64,000 nucleotides of DNA from Syntrophaceae bacterium UBA2210 (GCA_002327865.1 DCUQ01000009.1:231026-295025); one strand, 5' to 3'; positions 7,638 through 16,936 are shown, counted from the stretch's first letter. Program-made: numbers and translations. The notes: a model not told the origin generated them from the sequence alone.

Positions 7638-8150
7638 ATGAACGAGCGTACTTATAAAACGAGAACAGGGTTTCTTCTGCCAATTTTTCTGGATTCCCTG
7701 TTTCTTCTTGTGCTATTGATAATTTCTCTTTTTAACAGGGCGTTCCCGGCCGAACCCGTGATTCTTTTTCTGATATTTATTGTCGCTTTTTACATGTTTC
7801 TTGCTTCGATCCGGCGCAGGACGACCATCCAGGAAGAGGGAATCAGGATAAGAAAATTTCTAAGGGAAAAACGGCTGCGATGGGAAGATATCACCAACGT
7901 GGATGTTATGACACTGCGGAAGAAGGCGTATCTGCTCCTTACTACCACAAAAGGCTTTCATACACTGGCAAACTCACATGAGAATTTTACCGCTCTTATG
8001 GAAGATATTGTTAAACATGTCGATAAGAAAATCGTTGAAGAAAGCGTTCAAACCATCATTAAAAACCCGGTAAAAAGAATATCGGACATAGTGTCCGCAT
8101 GGGTTATATGTATCATACTTTTCGGAGCGGTTGCTCTGAAGATCATCTGA
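7638..8150 (+). CDS. Uncharacterised membrane protein with PH-like domain
   Basis: A 170-residue protein with two hydrophobic segments near residues 12-55 (an FLLPIFLDSLFLLVLL stretch, then a second span), a soluble middle and a C-terminal hydrophobic segment (about 150-168). The middle part (TTIQEEGIRIRKFLREKRLRWEDITNV) resembles the bacterial PH-like domains often found after paired membrane helices. I do not recognise a specific family or function. It starts 6 nt after moaC, so it is co-transcribed, but nothing in it suggests a cofactor role. Confidence 0.75.
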   Translation: MNERTYKTRTGFLLPIFLDSLFLLVLLIISLFNRAFPAEPVILFLIFIVAFYMFLASIRRRTTIQEEGIRIRKFLREKRLRWEDITNVDVMTLRKKAYLLLTTTKGFHTLANSHENFTALMEDIVKHVDKKIVEESVQTIIKNPVKRISDIVSAWVICIILFGAVALKII

Positions 8151-8178
8151 ATTTCCACATACCCGCAAGGAGCGCTTT

Positions 8179-8469
8179 ATGAGTAAACAGGAACTTATCA
8201 GAGCGGTAATCAGCGAAGAATCAATTGATGAATCGTCCTTCCCGCTTATAGAGGAAATTCTCGAAAAGCGACTGGATAAGATTGTGACAATTCTCGACTG
8301 CAACCAGAACGGCAGGAATGGCGTGTATGACAAAGTTATGTCGATGGTCGAAAAGTCTCTGATAAAAATCGCGATGAGGCGCTCCCACAACGTAAAAACC
8401 GCTGCGGCCGATTTTTTAGGTATAAACCGGAATACCCTTCACAACAAGATAAAGAATATTAAGACATGA
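8179..8469 (+). CDS. Fis-type helix-turn-helix DNA-binding protein
   Basis: A 96-residue protein whose C-terminal 40 residues (SLIKIAMRRSHNVKTAAADFLGINRNTLHNKI) match the Fis-type helix-turn-helix found in Fis and at the end of NtrC-family activators. No sigma54-interaction or receiver domain is present, so it is a stand-alone DNA-binding protein, perhaps nucleoid-associated or a dedicated regulator. AAGGAG precedes the ATG. It is the last gene of the moaC transcription unit. Targets are unknown. Confidence 0.85.
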   Translation: MSKQELIRAVISEESIDESSFPLIEEILEKRLDKIVTILDCNQNGRNGVYDKVMSMVEKSLIKIAMRRSHNVKTAAADFLGINRNTLHNKIKNIKT

Positions 8470-8671
8470 TATTCGTTTTGAAACCCGCTACTAATGTCCG
8501 TCCACTGATGCTGTAATACCTGCTCCTTACTCAACGCTTTTTGCAATCCGCTTCTACGATTCTCCGAAACGGCTTATAAAATCCACCATATGAGGGAACA
8601 CGGCCCCATGCGATTTCGTGACGTGTTACTAATATAAGAGGATGAACTTTCACTCCGGGAGATCATGGATA

Positions 8672-9775
8672 CTACAGGATTCTCAGATCCTTGTACATCT
8701 TTGTTATTATTTCACAGCCGTCCCTACCGACCAGAATAGTATCTTCGATCCGTACACCCCACAGTCCGGGGATATAGATGCCCGGTTCTATTGTAATGAC
8801 AATTCCTTCTTCGAGCACATCTTCCGAACGTTCATATACCCGAGGTGGTTCGTGAACATTCAGCCCCACGCCATGTCCCGTACCGTGTGAAAAATATTCG
8901 CCGTAACCCGCTTCGGTGATATGTGCCCTTGCGATGCCGTCGATCTCCGCACATGAGATTCCCGGTTTTACGGCTCTGATCGCCTTGTCGTGAGCTTCTT
9001 TTACGATATCGTATACTGCAATCTGTTTTTCAGTCAAACTCCCTATCCCGAAAGTACATGTCTCATCCGAGTGATACCCGCCGCTGATGGTCCCGTAATC
9101 TATTGTAAGAAAATCGCCATGTTGTATCTTTCGAGAACCCGGCACCGCGTGGGGAAGGGCACTATTGACGCCGGATGCCGCGATAGTTTCGAAAGACGGG
9201 TTTTCACCCCCGGCTTGTCTCAGTTTTCTTTCCAGGATCACGGCGACGTCTTTCTCGGTAATGCCGGGTTTAATATATTCCAGCGTTTCTTCAAGCGCCC
9301 GGGCCGCGGTTACCGCCGCCTGTCTGAGAAGCGCGATTTCACCGCCGTCCTTTACCATTCTTATGCGTTCTATTTTCCCCGACAGCGGTTTAAGAGAAAC
9401 CTTTCCTACCCGGTCACGCAATGCGAGATAATTGCTCAGAACAATCGCCGTTGATTCCACCCCGACGCTGCTCAGCTTCAGATCGGAGATGATATCCGCC
9501 ATGCATGCCGTCCTGTCGCGGAACGTGATAATATCGCACCCCGTTGTTTCGTTCCCTGCCTGCGTCGTATATCGTCCGTCAACCAGCAACAGGACCCGCT
9601 TCCCATCCACAAAAAGGGCACCGTCGGTGCCCGTAAAACCTGTTATGTATCTTATGTTTGACGCGTCAAAAAAAAATATACCTTCCACATCGTACAAAGA
9701 TAACAGCGACCGCACACGGTCGATCCGACTTTCTTGCATGGAAGATTCATTGACTTCTTTTTTCTCGCAATCCAT
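8672..9775 (-). CDS. Xaa-Pro aminopeptidase/dipeptidase, M24 metallopeptidase
   Basis: This 367-residue protein has a creatinase-like N-terminal domain (about residues 15-140) and a pita-bread M24 catalytic domain. All five expected metal ligands are visible: the two aspartates in LTIDYG and YHSDET, the histidine in HGTGHGVGLNVHEPP, and the glutamates in TIEPGIY and VRIEDT. It cleaves peptide bonds next to proline in the cytoplasm. The start overlaps the end of the upstream TPR gene by 29 nt; a second ATG at 9739 lies just beyond the overlap. AGGTGG precedes the longer start, which is kept here. Confidence 0.93.
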   Translation of the reverse strand: MDCEKKEVNESSMQESRIDRVRSLLSLYDVEGIFFFDASNIRYITGFTGTDGALFVDGKRVLLLVDGRYTTQAGNETTGCDIITFRDRTACMADIISDLKLSSVGVESTAIVLSNYLALRDRVGKVSLKPLSGKIERIRMVKDGGEIALLRQAAVTAARALEETLEYIKPGITEKDVAVILERKLRQAGGENPSFETIAASGVNSALPHAVPGSRKIQHGDFLTIDYGTISGGYHSDETCTFGIGSLTEKQIAVYDIVKEAHDKAIRAVKPGISCAEIDGIARAHITEAGYGEYFSHGTGHGVGLNVHEPPRVYERSEDVLEEGIVITIEPGIYIPGLWGVRIEDTILVGRDGCEIITKMYKDLRIL

Positions 9776-10403
9776 TCAGCCACCTGTTCAGTTCATCGAT
9801 AACCGGTTCCCACCCTTTTCCCATAAGACGTTCAACATGCATAGCATATTCCCGGACCTCACTGTTCCCCGGATCTCTTTCGAGTATCTTGCCGAGCACA
9901 TTCCCGGCCATCTCCAGGTAACCCTGTTTCACATACAGCTTTGCCAGGGTTAAGGTATGAAACTCCGCGAACAGATCGTCGGGACCTACGTTATATTCAT
10001 CTTCCTCCGACGTGGCACTTTCCTGCATCGCGCCTTCCTTTAATGAGGCTATCTTTTCGGAAAGATGAGCAGACCTTTCAGGGGCCAGTGCCGCACACTT
10101 CATATAAGCCTCTTTTGCCTCTTTCGGCATCTTATTCCGACCATACGCGTCTCCCAGCACTTCATAAACACGCGATTGATCCCGCACGATATCATACCAA
10201 TGTTCGACAATCTCTCCGGCTTCCGCCGGCCTGTCCATCGAGGCTCCGCACGAAGCCAGGACAAGATAGGCATCCATATCCCCCGGAAATTTCTTCAATC
10301 GTGTCTCTGCAAGAGCAATGACATCGTTATATAACCGTTTATCCATCTTTGCCCTGACATCCGACAAAAAATTCTCCCTGTCTTTAAGATACGTCCGGTA
10401 CAC
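9747..10403 (-). CDS. Tetratricopeptide-repeat protein
   Basis: A 218-residue soluble helical protein with several TPR-like units: NDVIALAETRLKKFPGDMDAYLVLASCG, RVYEVLGDAYGRNKMPKEAKEAYMKCAALAP and TLAKLYVKQGYLEMAGNVLGKILERDPGN, separated by an acidic linker near residues 125-145. No signal peptide is seen. The GTG start has GAGGG 8 nt upstream. It overlaps the M24 peptidase gene and should be co-translated with it. TPRs mediate protein contacts; partners are unknown. Confidence 0.8.
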   Translation of the reverse strand: MYRTYLKDRENFLSDVRAKMDKRLYNDVIALAETRLKKFPGDMDAYLVLASCGASMDRPAEAGEIVEHWYDIVRDQSRVYEVLGDAYGRNKMPKEAKEAYMKCAALAPERSAHLSEKIASLKEGAMQESATSEEDEYNVGPDDLFAEFHTLTLAKLYVKQGYLEMAGNVLGKILERDPGNSEVREYAMHVERLMGKGWEPVIDELNRWLNGLREKRSQ

Positions 10404-10456
10404 AATATCTTCCCTCGATACGGGGTTTATCGCCGTTACTTTGTCAAAAAATTGTT

Positions 10457-10486
10457 TGACATAATTTACGCAGCGATGATATTCCT
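10457..10486 (+). promoter_or_regulatory. Promoter for the queuosine-precursor genes
   Basis: A perfect TTGACA at 10457-10462 and TATTCC at 10481-10486, 18 nt apart, lie about 40 nt before the transporter start. I looked for a preQ1 riboswitch in the short leader and saw none. Confidence 0.5.
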
Positions 10487-10527
10487 TCTACCTTTATTTA
10501 CAATTATCTTTCAATGGAAAATTTGCT

Positions 10528-11160
10528 ATGACACCACTAAATATTAAATTTATAAAATATCTCTTCATATCGTCGCTGCTTTTGTCCAATATTATCGCGT
10601 GCAAAATAATCACACTGGGCGGGCTGATATTACCTGCGGCGATCATACTTTATCCTCTTACATTTCTTTTTACCGATGTGGTAGCGGAAATAGAAGGCAA
10701 AAAGAGCGCGGCCGATCTCGTAATGACGGGGTTTTACATGTCCCTGTTCATGATGTTAGTGATATTTATCGTCAAGATTCTCCCTCCCGCCGGGTTCTGG
10801 AAATATCAGGAGGCGTATAACATTATCCTCGGATCAACACCGAGAATAGTCATCGCATCCATGATAGCGTATATCATATCCCAGAGACACGACATATGGG
10901 CGTTCCACTGGTGGAAACAGAAGACCGAGGGAAAGCATCTGTGGCTGAGAAACAATCTCTCGACAATCGCCTCCCAGTTGATCGATTCCGTCCTGTTCAT
11001 AACAATAGCATTCTGGGGCGTCTTTCCTGCTTCGGTTATAGGAATGATGATCCTGGGCCAGTATGCCGTCAAGGTAGGGATTGCCCTGCTCGATACTCCG
11101 TTTTGTTACATGTTGGTGAGGTTTTATGGAAGCGATAGAGAACAAGTACAGGGAGCATGA
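10528..11160 (+). CDS. Queuosine precursor transporter, YhhQ/VUT family
   Basis: A 210-residue inner-membrane protein with about six hydrophobic segments and the family pattern LLLSNIIACKII near residue 20, LTFLFTDVVAEIEGKK near 45-60 and QLIDSVLFITIAFWG near 150-165. YhhQ-family proteins import preQ0 or preQ1, precursors of the tRNA base queuosine. The 3' end overlaps queF by 35 nt, a strong sign of coupled synthesis and shared pathway. The arrangement suggests uptake of preQ0, which QueF then reduces. Confidence 0.92.
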   Translation: MTPLNIKFIKYLFISSLLLSNIIACKIITLGGLILPAAIILYPLTFLFTDVVAEIEGKKSAADLVMTGFYMSLFMMLVIFIVKILPPAGFWKYQEAYNIILGSTPRIVIASMIAYIISQRHDIWAFHWWKQKTEGKHLWLRNNLSTIASQLIDSVLFITIAFWGVFPASVIGMMILGQYAVKVGIALLDTPFCYMLVRFYGSDREQVQGA

Positions 11161-11452
11161 TTACGAGGTAACCATACGGATCCCCGAATTTACATGCCTT
11201 TGTCCGATGACCGCCCAGCCGGACTTTGCGGAGATAGTAATCACGTATGTTCCGGGTGAATTCCTGGTCGAACTGAAATCCCTGAAGCTCTACATGCACG
11301 CCTACCGCGACAAGGGGATCTTCCACGAAGAAGCGGTCAACAGGATCCTGAGAGACTTCGTGGAAAAGATACACCCCAAAAAGGTGGAAGTCGCAGGAAA
11401 CTTCAATGTAAGGGGCGGCATCTATACTACCGTCAGGGCCGAGTATCCATAA
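11126..11452 (+). CDS. queF: NADPH-dependent 7-cyano-7-deazaguanine reductase QueF (short type)
   Basis: QueF reduces the nitrile of preQ0 to the amine of preQ1 in queuosine synthesis. This is the short (unimodular) type, 108 residues. The catalytic cysteine is Cys26 in LCPMTAQPDFA, with Asp33 as the partner acid, and Glu49 in the VELKSLK motif binds substrate. GAGG precedes the ATG inside the transporter gene. QueC, QueD and QueE are not nearby, consistent with (but not proof of) reliance on imported precursor. Confidence 0.95.
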   Translation: MEAIENKYREHDYEVTIRIPEFTCLCPMTAQPDFAEIVITYVPGEFLVELKSLKLYMHAYRDKGIFHEEAVNRILRDFVEKIHPKKVEVAGNFNVRGGIYTTVRAEYP

Positions 11453-11550
11453 CCCCCGCGTCCGGAAAAGAACCCGGCAGATCACTCCACATATTTTCTC
11501 CGAAGGCCGTATACGTAATCCGTCGCGGATTGCCGCGCGATATCGCACTC

Positions 11551-13593
11551 TTAAGGGGCCGTGTAGTCAACATTCCCAAGTATAAGCAATGAATACGTAT
11601 CACCCTCCCAGGATACCTCCACGGTAATGGTCGCACTCTCTTGTTTGTCCTCCTCCGGATCGCTGTCGGAGATAATAAATGGAAATTCTATCAGGCCAAG
11701 ATGACCGTCCATGTCGGGACCTATAACGCTGCTGTTGGGGAACGTATAATCGTTCCGCCCGCTCACTTTCCCGGCATCGGTCGTGATGGTGATCGTGGAA
11801 CCCGGCGTAAGCGGGTTGAGATTCCGGTCGCACACGATGACCGTGATTGCCTCCGAACCGCCGTTCGGTATGTTGAACGTGGCGGTATCTGAACGAATTA
11901 CAGGCGAGCCGGTAACCAGAATCTTGAAGTTGCGAAACAGCATCTTATCGGCATCGATGGAATCCCACACGCCGTTGAGCGTTCCGTTATAAACACCGCT
12001 GCCGTCCGCGGAGATGTACTGTTCATAAGGGTCCGTGGACCCGTCGTCGTGACTTTCATTATCGTTATAGTCACAGAAGGGATCGGGAAGGGTATCCAGA
12101 AACGGTTCGGGGGTCGGGAGATCGTCATAAACACCGTTCGCATTCGTATCGTCGAAATGTTCCTCGCCCCTCGTGTAGACGAGCACCGAGCAGAGACCGT
12201 CCCGCGGATGGTTCGTCGTGCTGTATCCGTAGGTAGTATCAACGTAGTCTATCAGGTCGGTCTCCCATGACAGTGGAATGACATCCTGGGGGCCGTACCC
12301 CTGTGTTTTAATGGCAACGGTCGCCGTTCCCGATTGATCGGCGGTGGCACTGCTGGAATCCACGGTCAGTCCGAGCTCTGTTACGAAAGACACGACCGTG
12401 CCGTCTAGTATATTATAATTGCCGAACCGGTCGGCAAGGTAAGCGGTAATATCGGTTTCTCTGCCGTTAATTTGAAGCCCAGGGAGATTAAGTGTTTCAG
12501 CGGCCACGCTGAACCTTCTCTCCGAAGGAACCCCACCGCCGATGGAAACAACGGACGACCTGACGGTCATGAGGGGATCCACCCCATCGAAGATAGTACC
12601 CGTGATGGTAACGGGTCCCGCGACAGTGCCACTGTGCAACGCGCACTGGGCGATACCATCCGAGGAGGAGGAAACTTCGATTTCACCGGGTGTTCCGTCG
12701 CCGGAAGGATCGATATATTCACCTCCGTTAAGCCCGTCATGTATTTCAAACAAGACTGTCACGTTCTGAAGAGGATTACCGTTACTGTCAGTCACCCTGA
12801 ACTGGATAGTAGAGATCTCGGTTCCGCCGGTCCCCGCTATCGCTATCAGGCTCGGCTCTGCGGAAACAAATTCAATAAAAGCGGCGGGTGCCTGTTCGAT
12901 CGTAATCGTTACCGGGTCGGAAACGGCGGTTCCGGATCGCGCGGTAATTTCCACCTGTCCGGGGTTGTTCCCCGCTTCGAAGGTCGCCGTCGCCTTGTTG
13001 CTGTTCGTAACAGAGGACGCCGTAACTGTTCCGTATGAATCGTCATCCACTGTAAATGTAACCGTAGTGCCGTTCGGAACGTCCGCGCCGCCGTCACCCA
13101 GCACCGTAGCCGTTACCGTAGACGTGCCCTCGACAATAACGGTGTCCGGCGTGGCTTCAAGTGTGATGCTCTGGGGTTCGGTTTCGTCGAGAATGAATAT
13201 GGTTTCCGGGTCGCTGCTTACGGATTCCGCAGTCGCGGTGATCTCCACTTCGCCGGGAAGCGTCCGTGCCGTAAAAGTGGCCGTCGCTTCTCCATTACTG
13301 TCCGAAGTCGATGTATTCGTTATATACGCCAGTACGGGATTGCTCAGTGTGAACACGACATCGACACCCGAAACCGGCCCGCCGCTCGAATTGTACACGA
13401 ACGCGGTAACGCTGGTGGACGCTTCGGGATCAATCGTCGTGCTGTCCGCTTCTACGGCGACGGCGGCAACCTGTACCGTTCCCACATCTCCCCCGGAGTC
13501 GTCACCCTCCTTGAGCGACTCTCCACCGCACGAAGCAAGAAAAACAAGAACGAGGGCGATAATAAATCCCAGTTGAAGATATCTTATTTTCAT
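11551..13593 (-). CDS. Lipoprotein with bacterial Ig-like (Big-1/invasin-type) domains, pilus-operon associated
   Basis: A 680-residue secreted protein with a lipobox (LASC, Cys22). After it come at least three or four Ig-like domains of the Big-1 type, seen as repeated A-x-V-T-DxxGNP and G-x-A-x-x-x-F/L patterns (about residues 45-135, 137-235, 238-350 and 355-440). Residues about 470-560 are rich in Asp/Asn/Gly (DDTNANGVYDD, CDYNDNESHDDG) and look calcium-binding. The C terminus has another beta-rich domain. It lies 61 nt after pilQ on the same strand. An outer-membrane or surface accessory of the pilus is inferred from position only. Confidence 0.85.
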   Translation of the reverse strand: MKIRYLQLGFIIALVLVFLASCGGESLKEGDDSGGDVGTVQVAAVAVEADSTTIDPEASTSVTAFVYNSSGGPVSGVDVVFTLSNPVLAYITNTSTSDSNGEATATFTARTLPGEVEITATAESVSSDPETIFILDETEPQSITLEATPDTVIVEGTSTVTATVLGDGGADVPNGTTVTFTVDDDSYGTVTASSVTNSNKATATFEAGNNPGQVEITARSGTAVSDPVTITIEQAPAAFIEFVSAEPSLIAIAGTGGTEISTIQFRVTDSNGNPLQNVTVLFEIHDGLNGGEYIDPSGDGTPGEIEVSSSSDGIAQCALHSGTVAGPVTITGTIFDGVDPLMTVRSSVVSIGGGVPSERRFSVAAETLNLPGLQINGRETDITAYLADRFGNYNILDGTVVSFVTELGLTVDSSSATADQSGTATVAIKTQGYGPQDVIPLSWETDLIDYVDTTYGYSTTNHPRDGLCSVLVYTRGEEHFDDTNANGVYDDLPTPEPFLDTLPDPFCDYNDNESHDDGSTDPYEQYISADGSGVYNGTLNGVWDSIDADKMLFRNFKILVTGSPVIRSDTATFNIPNGGSEAITVIVCDRNLNPLTPGSTITITTDAGKVSGRNDYTFPNSSVIGPDMDGHLGLIEFPFIISDSDPEEDKQESATITVEVSWEGDTYSLLILGNVDYTAP

Positions 13594-13654
13594 TCCGTAG
13601 CTCCTTTAATAATCTCTCTGTCAACCGATACCTACCGGGCCTTGGTACCTATAA

Positions 13655-15298
13655 TTATCCCTCTTTTTCAAGTATCCTCGGGGTGACAAAGATCAGCAAC
13701 TCTCTTTTTTCATTACTGACGGTTTTATACTTGAACAGCCATCCCAGAACGGGAATGTTCGATAACCACGGAACGCCTTCGATTCCTTCGCTGGCAGTCG
13801 TCTTATAAACGCCGCCGATAACAAGCGTGTCTCCATCCTTTACAACCACGGTGGATTCGACACTGCTTGTTTTTATCGGTGGTTCTTCCTCTGTGAATGT
13901 CCGGTCCGCATAATCGTTGTTGGCCTTAACCTCTATGGATATTCTCCCTTCAGGGGTGATTGTCGGTGTGACTTCCAGTTTCAGCACCGCTTCCTTGAAT
14001 TCCGTATCCGCCTTTCCATTGTCATCGACAACCTTGTAAGGGATCTCCTCCCCCTGTTTTATCGTGGCCTTTATGCCATTAAGCGTGGTAACTTTCGGCG
14101 ATGAAACGATCTTACCTTCACCAGTCTCTTCAAGCGCCGCCAGCTGAGCGTCCAGAATAAATTTGCTCGTTCCGAGGACCAGGCCGAGCGCCGGTGTTGT
14201 AACAGCCGAAGTAGAAGGAAAATTAACCGCCGTATTGCTGGAGGTCAGGCCTATACCTCCGGGAAGCGTGGTCACCGCACCGGATGCCGAGTTTCCGATC
14301 ATAACGCCGTAATCCTTTCCCCCCGCAGTGTCGCTATAACCGTATCCCCACTTAATCCCCATCTCTCTGGCAACGCTTGTCGTGACTTCCACGATTTTCG
14401 CTTCTATCGCTATCTGTTTAATCTGATCTTTGGGAATCTTTTTCTGTTCATCTTCTTTGATCTTTTGTAATTCCTTAAGCGGCAGGACGGAGATCACGGT
14501 CCCTGTTTGCTTTTTCCCTAGACCGTTTATTTCCAGTATGGTATCGAGTGCCTGGTCCCACGGAACATTTTTCATATGCACCGTAACGTCGGCCTTTACA
14601 TCGGGACCCGCAACTATACTGAACCCGCTTACCTCCGATATCAATCTGAACACGCTCTTTATATCGGCATCCTGAAAATCAAGAGATATTTTCCGGCCTG
14701 TGTACTGCTTGTACGTTGCCGGCGACGCATCATCCGTACCCTGCGCAATGTGCATTATCTTCGGTTCGGGTGCCGGAGAAATGTTTTTTAAATATGGAAC
14801 ATTAGTCATTTCTTCATATGGCAGGGTTGAAACATCGAAATCAACGATTACCCTTAAACCGTCCTGAGTGTACCGATAGGGCACCATCTTTTTCAGAAGT
14901 ATCTTGACAACTGTTTCCTCTCCCCCGTCGGCCGTATCCTGGTAAAGGGATACCGTCTCAAGATTTCTCAACCTGCCTCCTTCGTATTTTCTTTCCATAC
15001 CTTCGGGAATCGACACACCCGCCAGATGTATCGCCAGCGAATTATCCGGTTCCCTGGATACGTCAAATTTTGTGACATCGGAAAGCAGTATTGAGACCTG
15101 CTCTTTCCCGTTCATTTTATTAAGGATCACGCCTTTTATGTAATCTCCGGCATCGCCATTTCCCTCAGCTCTTTCCTGTGCAGAAGAAACACCGGCAGGT
15201 GACTGGGCTTTACCGCCGACAGTCGTACAGCTGGATAGAACAAGAAGCCCTGCCAGGAAAGAAAGAGCAAAGAAAAGTATTCTTTTCCCTGATTTCAT
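13655..15298 (-). CDS. pilQ: Type IV pilus secretin PilQ
   Basis: The outer-membrane pore through which the pilus emerges. A 547-residue precursor with lipobox LSSC (Cys24), an AMIN-like beta domain (about 60-160), a secretin N0/STN domain (ISLDFQDADIKSVFRLISEVSG near 200-265) and the C-terminal secretin domain ending in VPWLSNIPVLGWLFKYK and ELLIFVTPRIL. It is shorter than many PilQ proteins, having only one AMIN-like unit. The start overlaps the pilP stop (ATGA), so the two genes are translationally coupled. Confidence 0.96.
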   Translation of the reverse strand: MKSGKRILFFALSFLAGLLVLSSCTTVGGKAQSPAGVSSAQERAEGNGDAGDYIKGVILNKMNGKEQVSILLSDVTKFDVSREPDNSLAIHLAGVSIPEGMERKYEGGRLRNLETVSLYQDTADGGEETVVKILLKKMVPYRYTQDGLRVIVDFDVSTLPYEEMTNVPYLKNISPAPEPKIMHIAQGTDDASPATYKQYTGRKISLDFQDADIKSVFRLISEVSGFSIVAGPDVKADVTVHMKNVPWDQALDTILEINGLGKKQTGTVISVLPLKELQKIKEDEQKKIPKDQIKQIAIEAKIVEVTTSVAREMGIKWGYGYSDTAGGKDYGVMIGNSASGAVTTLPGGIGLTSSNTAVNFPSTSAVTTPALGLVLGTSKFILDAQLAALEETGEGKIVSSPKVTTLNGIKATIKQGEEIPYKVVDDNGKADTEFKEAVLKLEVTPTITPEGRISIEVKANNDYADRTFTEEEPPIKTSSVESTVVVKDGDTLVIGGVYKTTASEGIEGVPWLSNIPVLGWLFKYKTVSNEKRELLIFVTPRILEKEG

Positions 15299-15816
15299 GG
15301 ATTCCCCCCATCTTTTCTAAGCGTAAGAACGATACGTTCCGTATTTATATTACCATCAAAATCTTTTACCCTCTCCAGCACAATCACACGGTCCGTAAGG
15401 ATTTTTATAACGCTGCCGCCGTTTATCCCTATACGGGTATTTTTGCGAAGCATATATCGTTTCCCTTCCGGCGTTTCCACCATGGCGATTCTCTGGTTCC
15501 CGGCTATGACAATGCCGGAAAGGCGAAACTCCTCGGTACTGAATCTTTCAAGAGGAGAAGCGGGCAGAGAAACACTGGTTTTATCCTGGCCTGACTTTTG
15601 TGCCGCCTGTGCCGGTTTTTTTTCTTCCACGACTTCAATAAAAGGCTTGAAGGGATCCGGTTTCCCAACCGGGTCATACCGGTAGATCCCGGCTTCCGGC
15701 TCCACGGGATCGGCACAATATACTGCCGAAGTCATGGGGGAAAAAAACGGCACGGCAAGTGCTGCCGCAATCCATCGTAACGAATTGTTACTTCTTCTTT
15801 TCGTTCGCTTCTTCAT
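15295..15816 (-). CDS. pilP: Type IV pilus assembly lipoprotein-like PilP
   Basis: A 173-residue inner-membrane-tethered periplasmic protein that links PilN/PilO to the secretin. An N-terminal hydrophobic signal (about 13-34) is followed by YDPVGKPDPFKPF, the standard PilP entry motif, then a beta domain (EFRLSGIVIAGNQRIAMVETPEGK, GINGGSVIKILTDRVIVLE). The lipobox cysteine is not in a canonical context, so lipidation is uncertain. It overlaps pilO by 29 nt and pilQ by 4 nt. Confidence 0.95.
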   Translation of the reverse strand: MKKRTKRRSNNSLRWIAAALAVPFFSPMTSAVYCADPVEPEAGIYRYDPVGKPDPFKPFIEVVEEKKPAQAAQKSGQDKTSVSLPASPLERFSTEEFRLSGIVIAGNQRIAMVETPEGKRYMLRKNTRIGINGGSVIKILTDRVIVLERVKDFDGNINTERIVLTLRKDGGNP

Positions 15817-16387
15817 TCGCCTTTTCCAGAAACATGTATATCTTTATCAAACAGTCAGCCGTCAGAACATCACTCCCCGCACCCTTTTTCCCGCTTTTGA
15901 TTTCAACATCCATTATATTGGCTATGCGCGGGAGGTGCGCCACGCTATCGAAGAAGACGGCTATATCATTATATTTCCCTTCGACGGCAATCTTGACGGG
16001 TATCTCGGCATAAAATTCCTTTGAAACAGGTTCCCCGGGTTCGAAAAGGATAAAATCGAGTCCCGCGCTGCGCCCCGCTTCGGAAACGGATGTAAGAAGA
16101 TGAGGAATTTCTTTCTGATCGGGGAGTTTGGCCAGTAGTATCTTTAAATCCTCCTCCAGCTTGGCGACTTCTTTCCTATACTGTTCTATCTGTCCTACCA
16201 CCCGCTGGGTCGCAACAATACGCGTGTTAAGGTTTCCCAGTTCCTCGCTCAACCTGGTTTTCTTCTCGAAAACAGGTTGAAAAAGATAAAACCAGTAAAA
16301 GTACCCTATGAGGAGAAGCAGGACGAGACCGAGCAGCAGTTTTTTCCTGAGAGACAGGTTTTTTATGTCATCCAGTCCTATTGCCAT
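15788..16387 (-). CDS. pilO: Type IV pilus inner-membrane protein PilO
   Basis: A 199-residue bitopic protein: cytoplasmic N terminus, one membrane helix (about 17-35), a periplasmic coiled coil (KTRLSEELGNLNTRIVATQRVVGQIEQYRKEV) and a C-terminal ferredoxin-fold domain. It pairs with PilN to form the alignment subcomplex. The segment LLTSVSEAGRSAGLDFILFEPGEP is characteristic of PilO. It starts 3 nt after the pilN stop. Confidence 0.96.
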   Translation of the reverse strand: MAIGLDDIKNLSLRKKLLLGLVLLLLIGYFYWFYLFQPVFEKKTRLSEELGNLNTRIVATQRVVGQIEQYRKEVAKLEEDLKILLAKLPDQKEIPHLLTSVSEAGRSAGLDFILFEPGEPVSKEFYAEIPVKIAVEGKYNDIAVFFDSVAHLPRIANIMDVEIKSGKKGAGSDVLTADCLIKIYMFLEKANEEANEKKK

Positions 16388-16390
16388 TGT

Positions 16391-16936
16391 TTATTCCTTT
16401 TCCGCTGTACACAAAAGAACAAACTCCATCAGCTTGGCCCCTGAAATGGTAGTCTGTTTGGATGAGACAAGGTCTACCGTCCTGATGTATGGAGATTCCT
16501 CAAGATTTTTCATAAACTGCGCTATTGCTGGATTATTCACGGCTATTCCTTCAACACGCAGGTTATCGTCCTTCTTCGCAATACCGGTAAGCCACTCGTG
16601 CTGGGGGGAAATCCTGTAGGCTATTTCGTCCATAATGTGGACCGGATAATCTCTGCCTTTTTCAAGATCCGTTATGACTCCTATCTTCTTCTCCAGCATC
16701 TCTTTATCCGACTTAAACTTTTCCAGATTCCCGGCTTCCTTTGTCAGGGCATCCAGTTTGACACGGGCGGATTGGACCTCGGTTTCCAGACTGGCAACAC
16801 CCATACACAGATACACATGGAACACGGCTATAAGCAGAATAATTCCCCCGAAGGAAAACAGCCAGATAAAGAGTTCTCGCTTGGTACCTGCCCGTTTTTT
16901 TTCTTCACGATATGGGAGAAGATTGATTTTTATCAT
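16391..16936 (-). CDS. pilN: Type IV pilus inner-membrane protein PilN
   Basis: A 181-residue bitopic protein. The N-terminal INLLPYRE motif (residues 4-11) is the conserved cytoplasmic tail that docks into PilM. A single membrane helix (about 25-45), a coiled coil and a fimbrial-assembly fold follow. It overlaps pilM by 4 nt (ATGA), as is usual in this operon. Confidence 0.97.
   Translation of the reverse strand: MIKINLLPYREEKKRAGTKRELFIWLFSFGGIILLIAVFHVYLCMGVASLETEVQSARVKLDALTKEAGNLEKFKSDKEMLEKKIGVITDLEKGRDYPVHIMDEIAYRISPQHEWLTGIAKKDDNLRVEGIAVNNPAIAQFMKNLEESPYIRTVDLVSSKQTTISGAKLMEFVLLCTAEKE

Noticed and set aside
10404..10527. preQ1 riboswitch ahead of the queuosine-precursor transporter
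   Set aside because: The short leader lacks the preQ1-I core and any recognisable class II/III pattern; only a sigma70-like promoter is visible.
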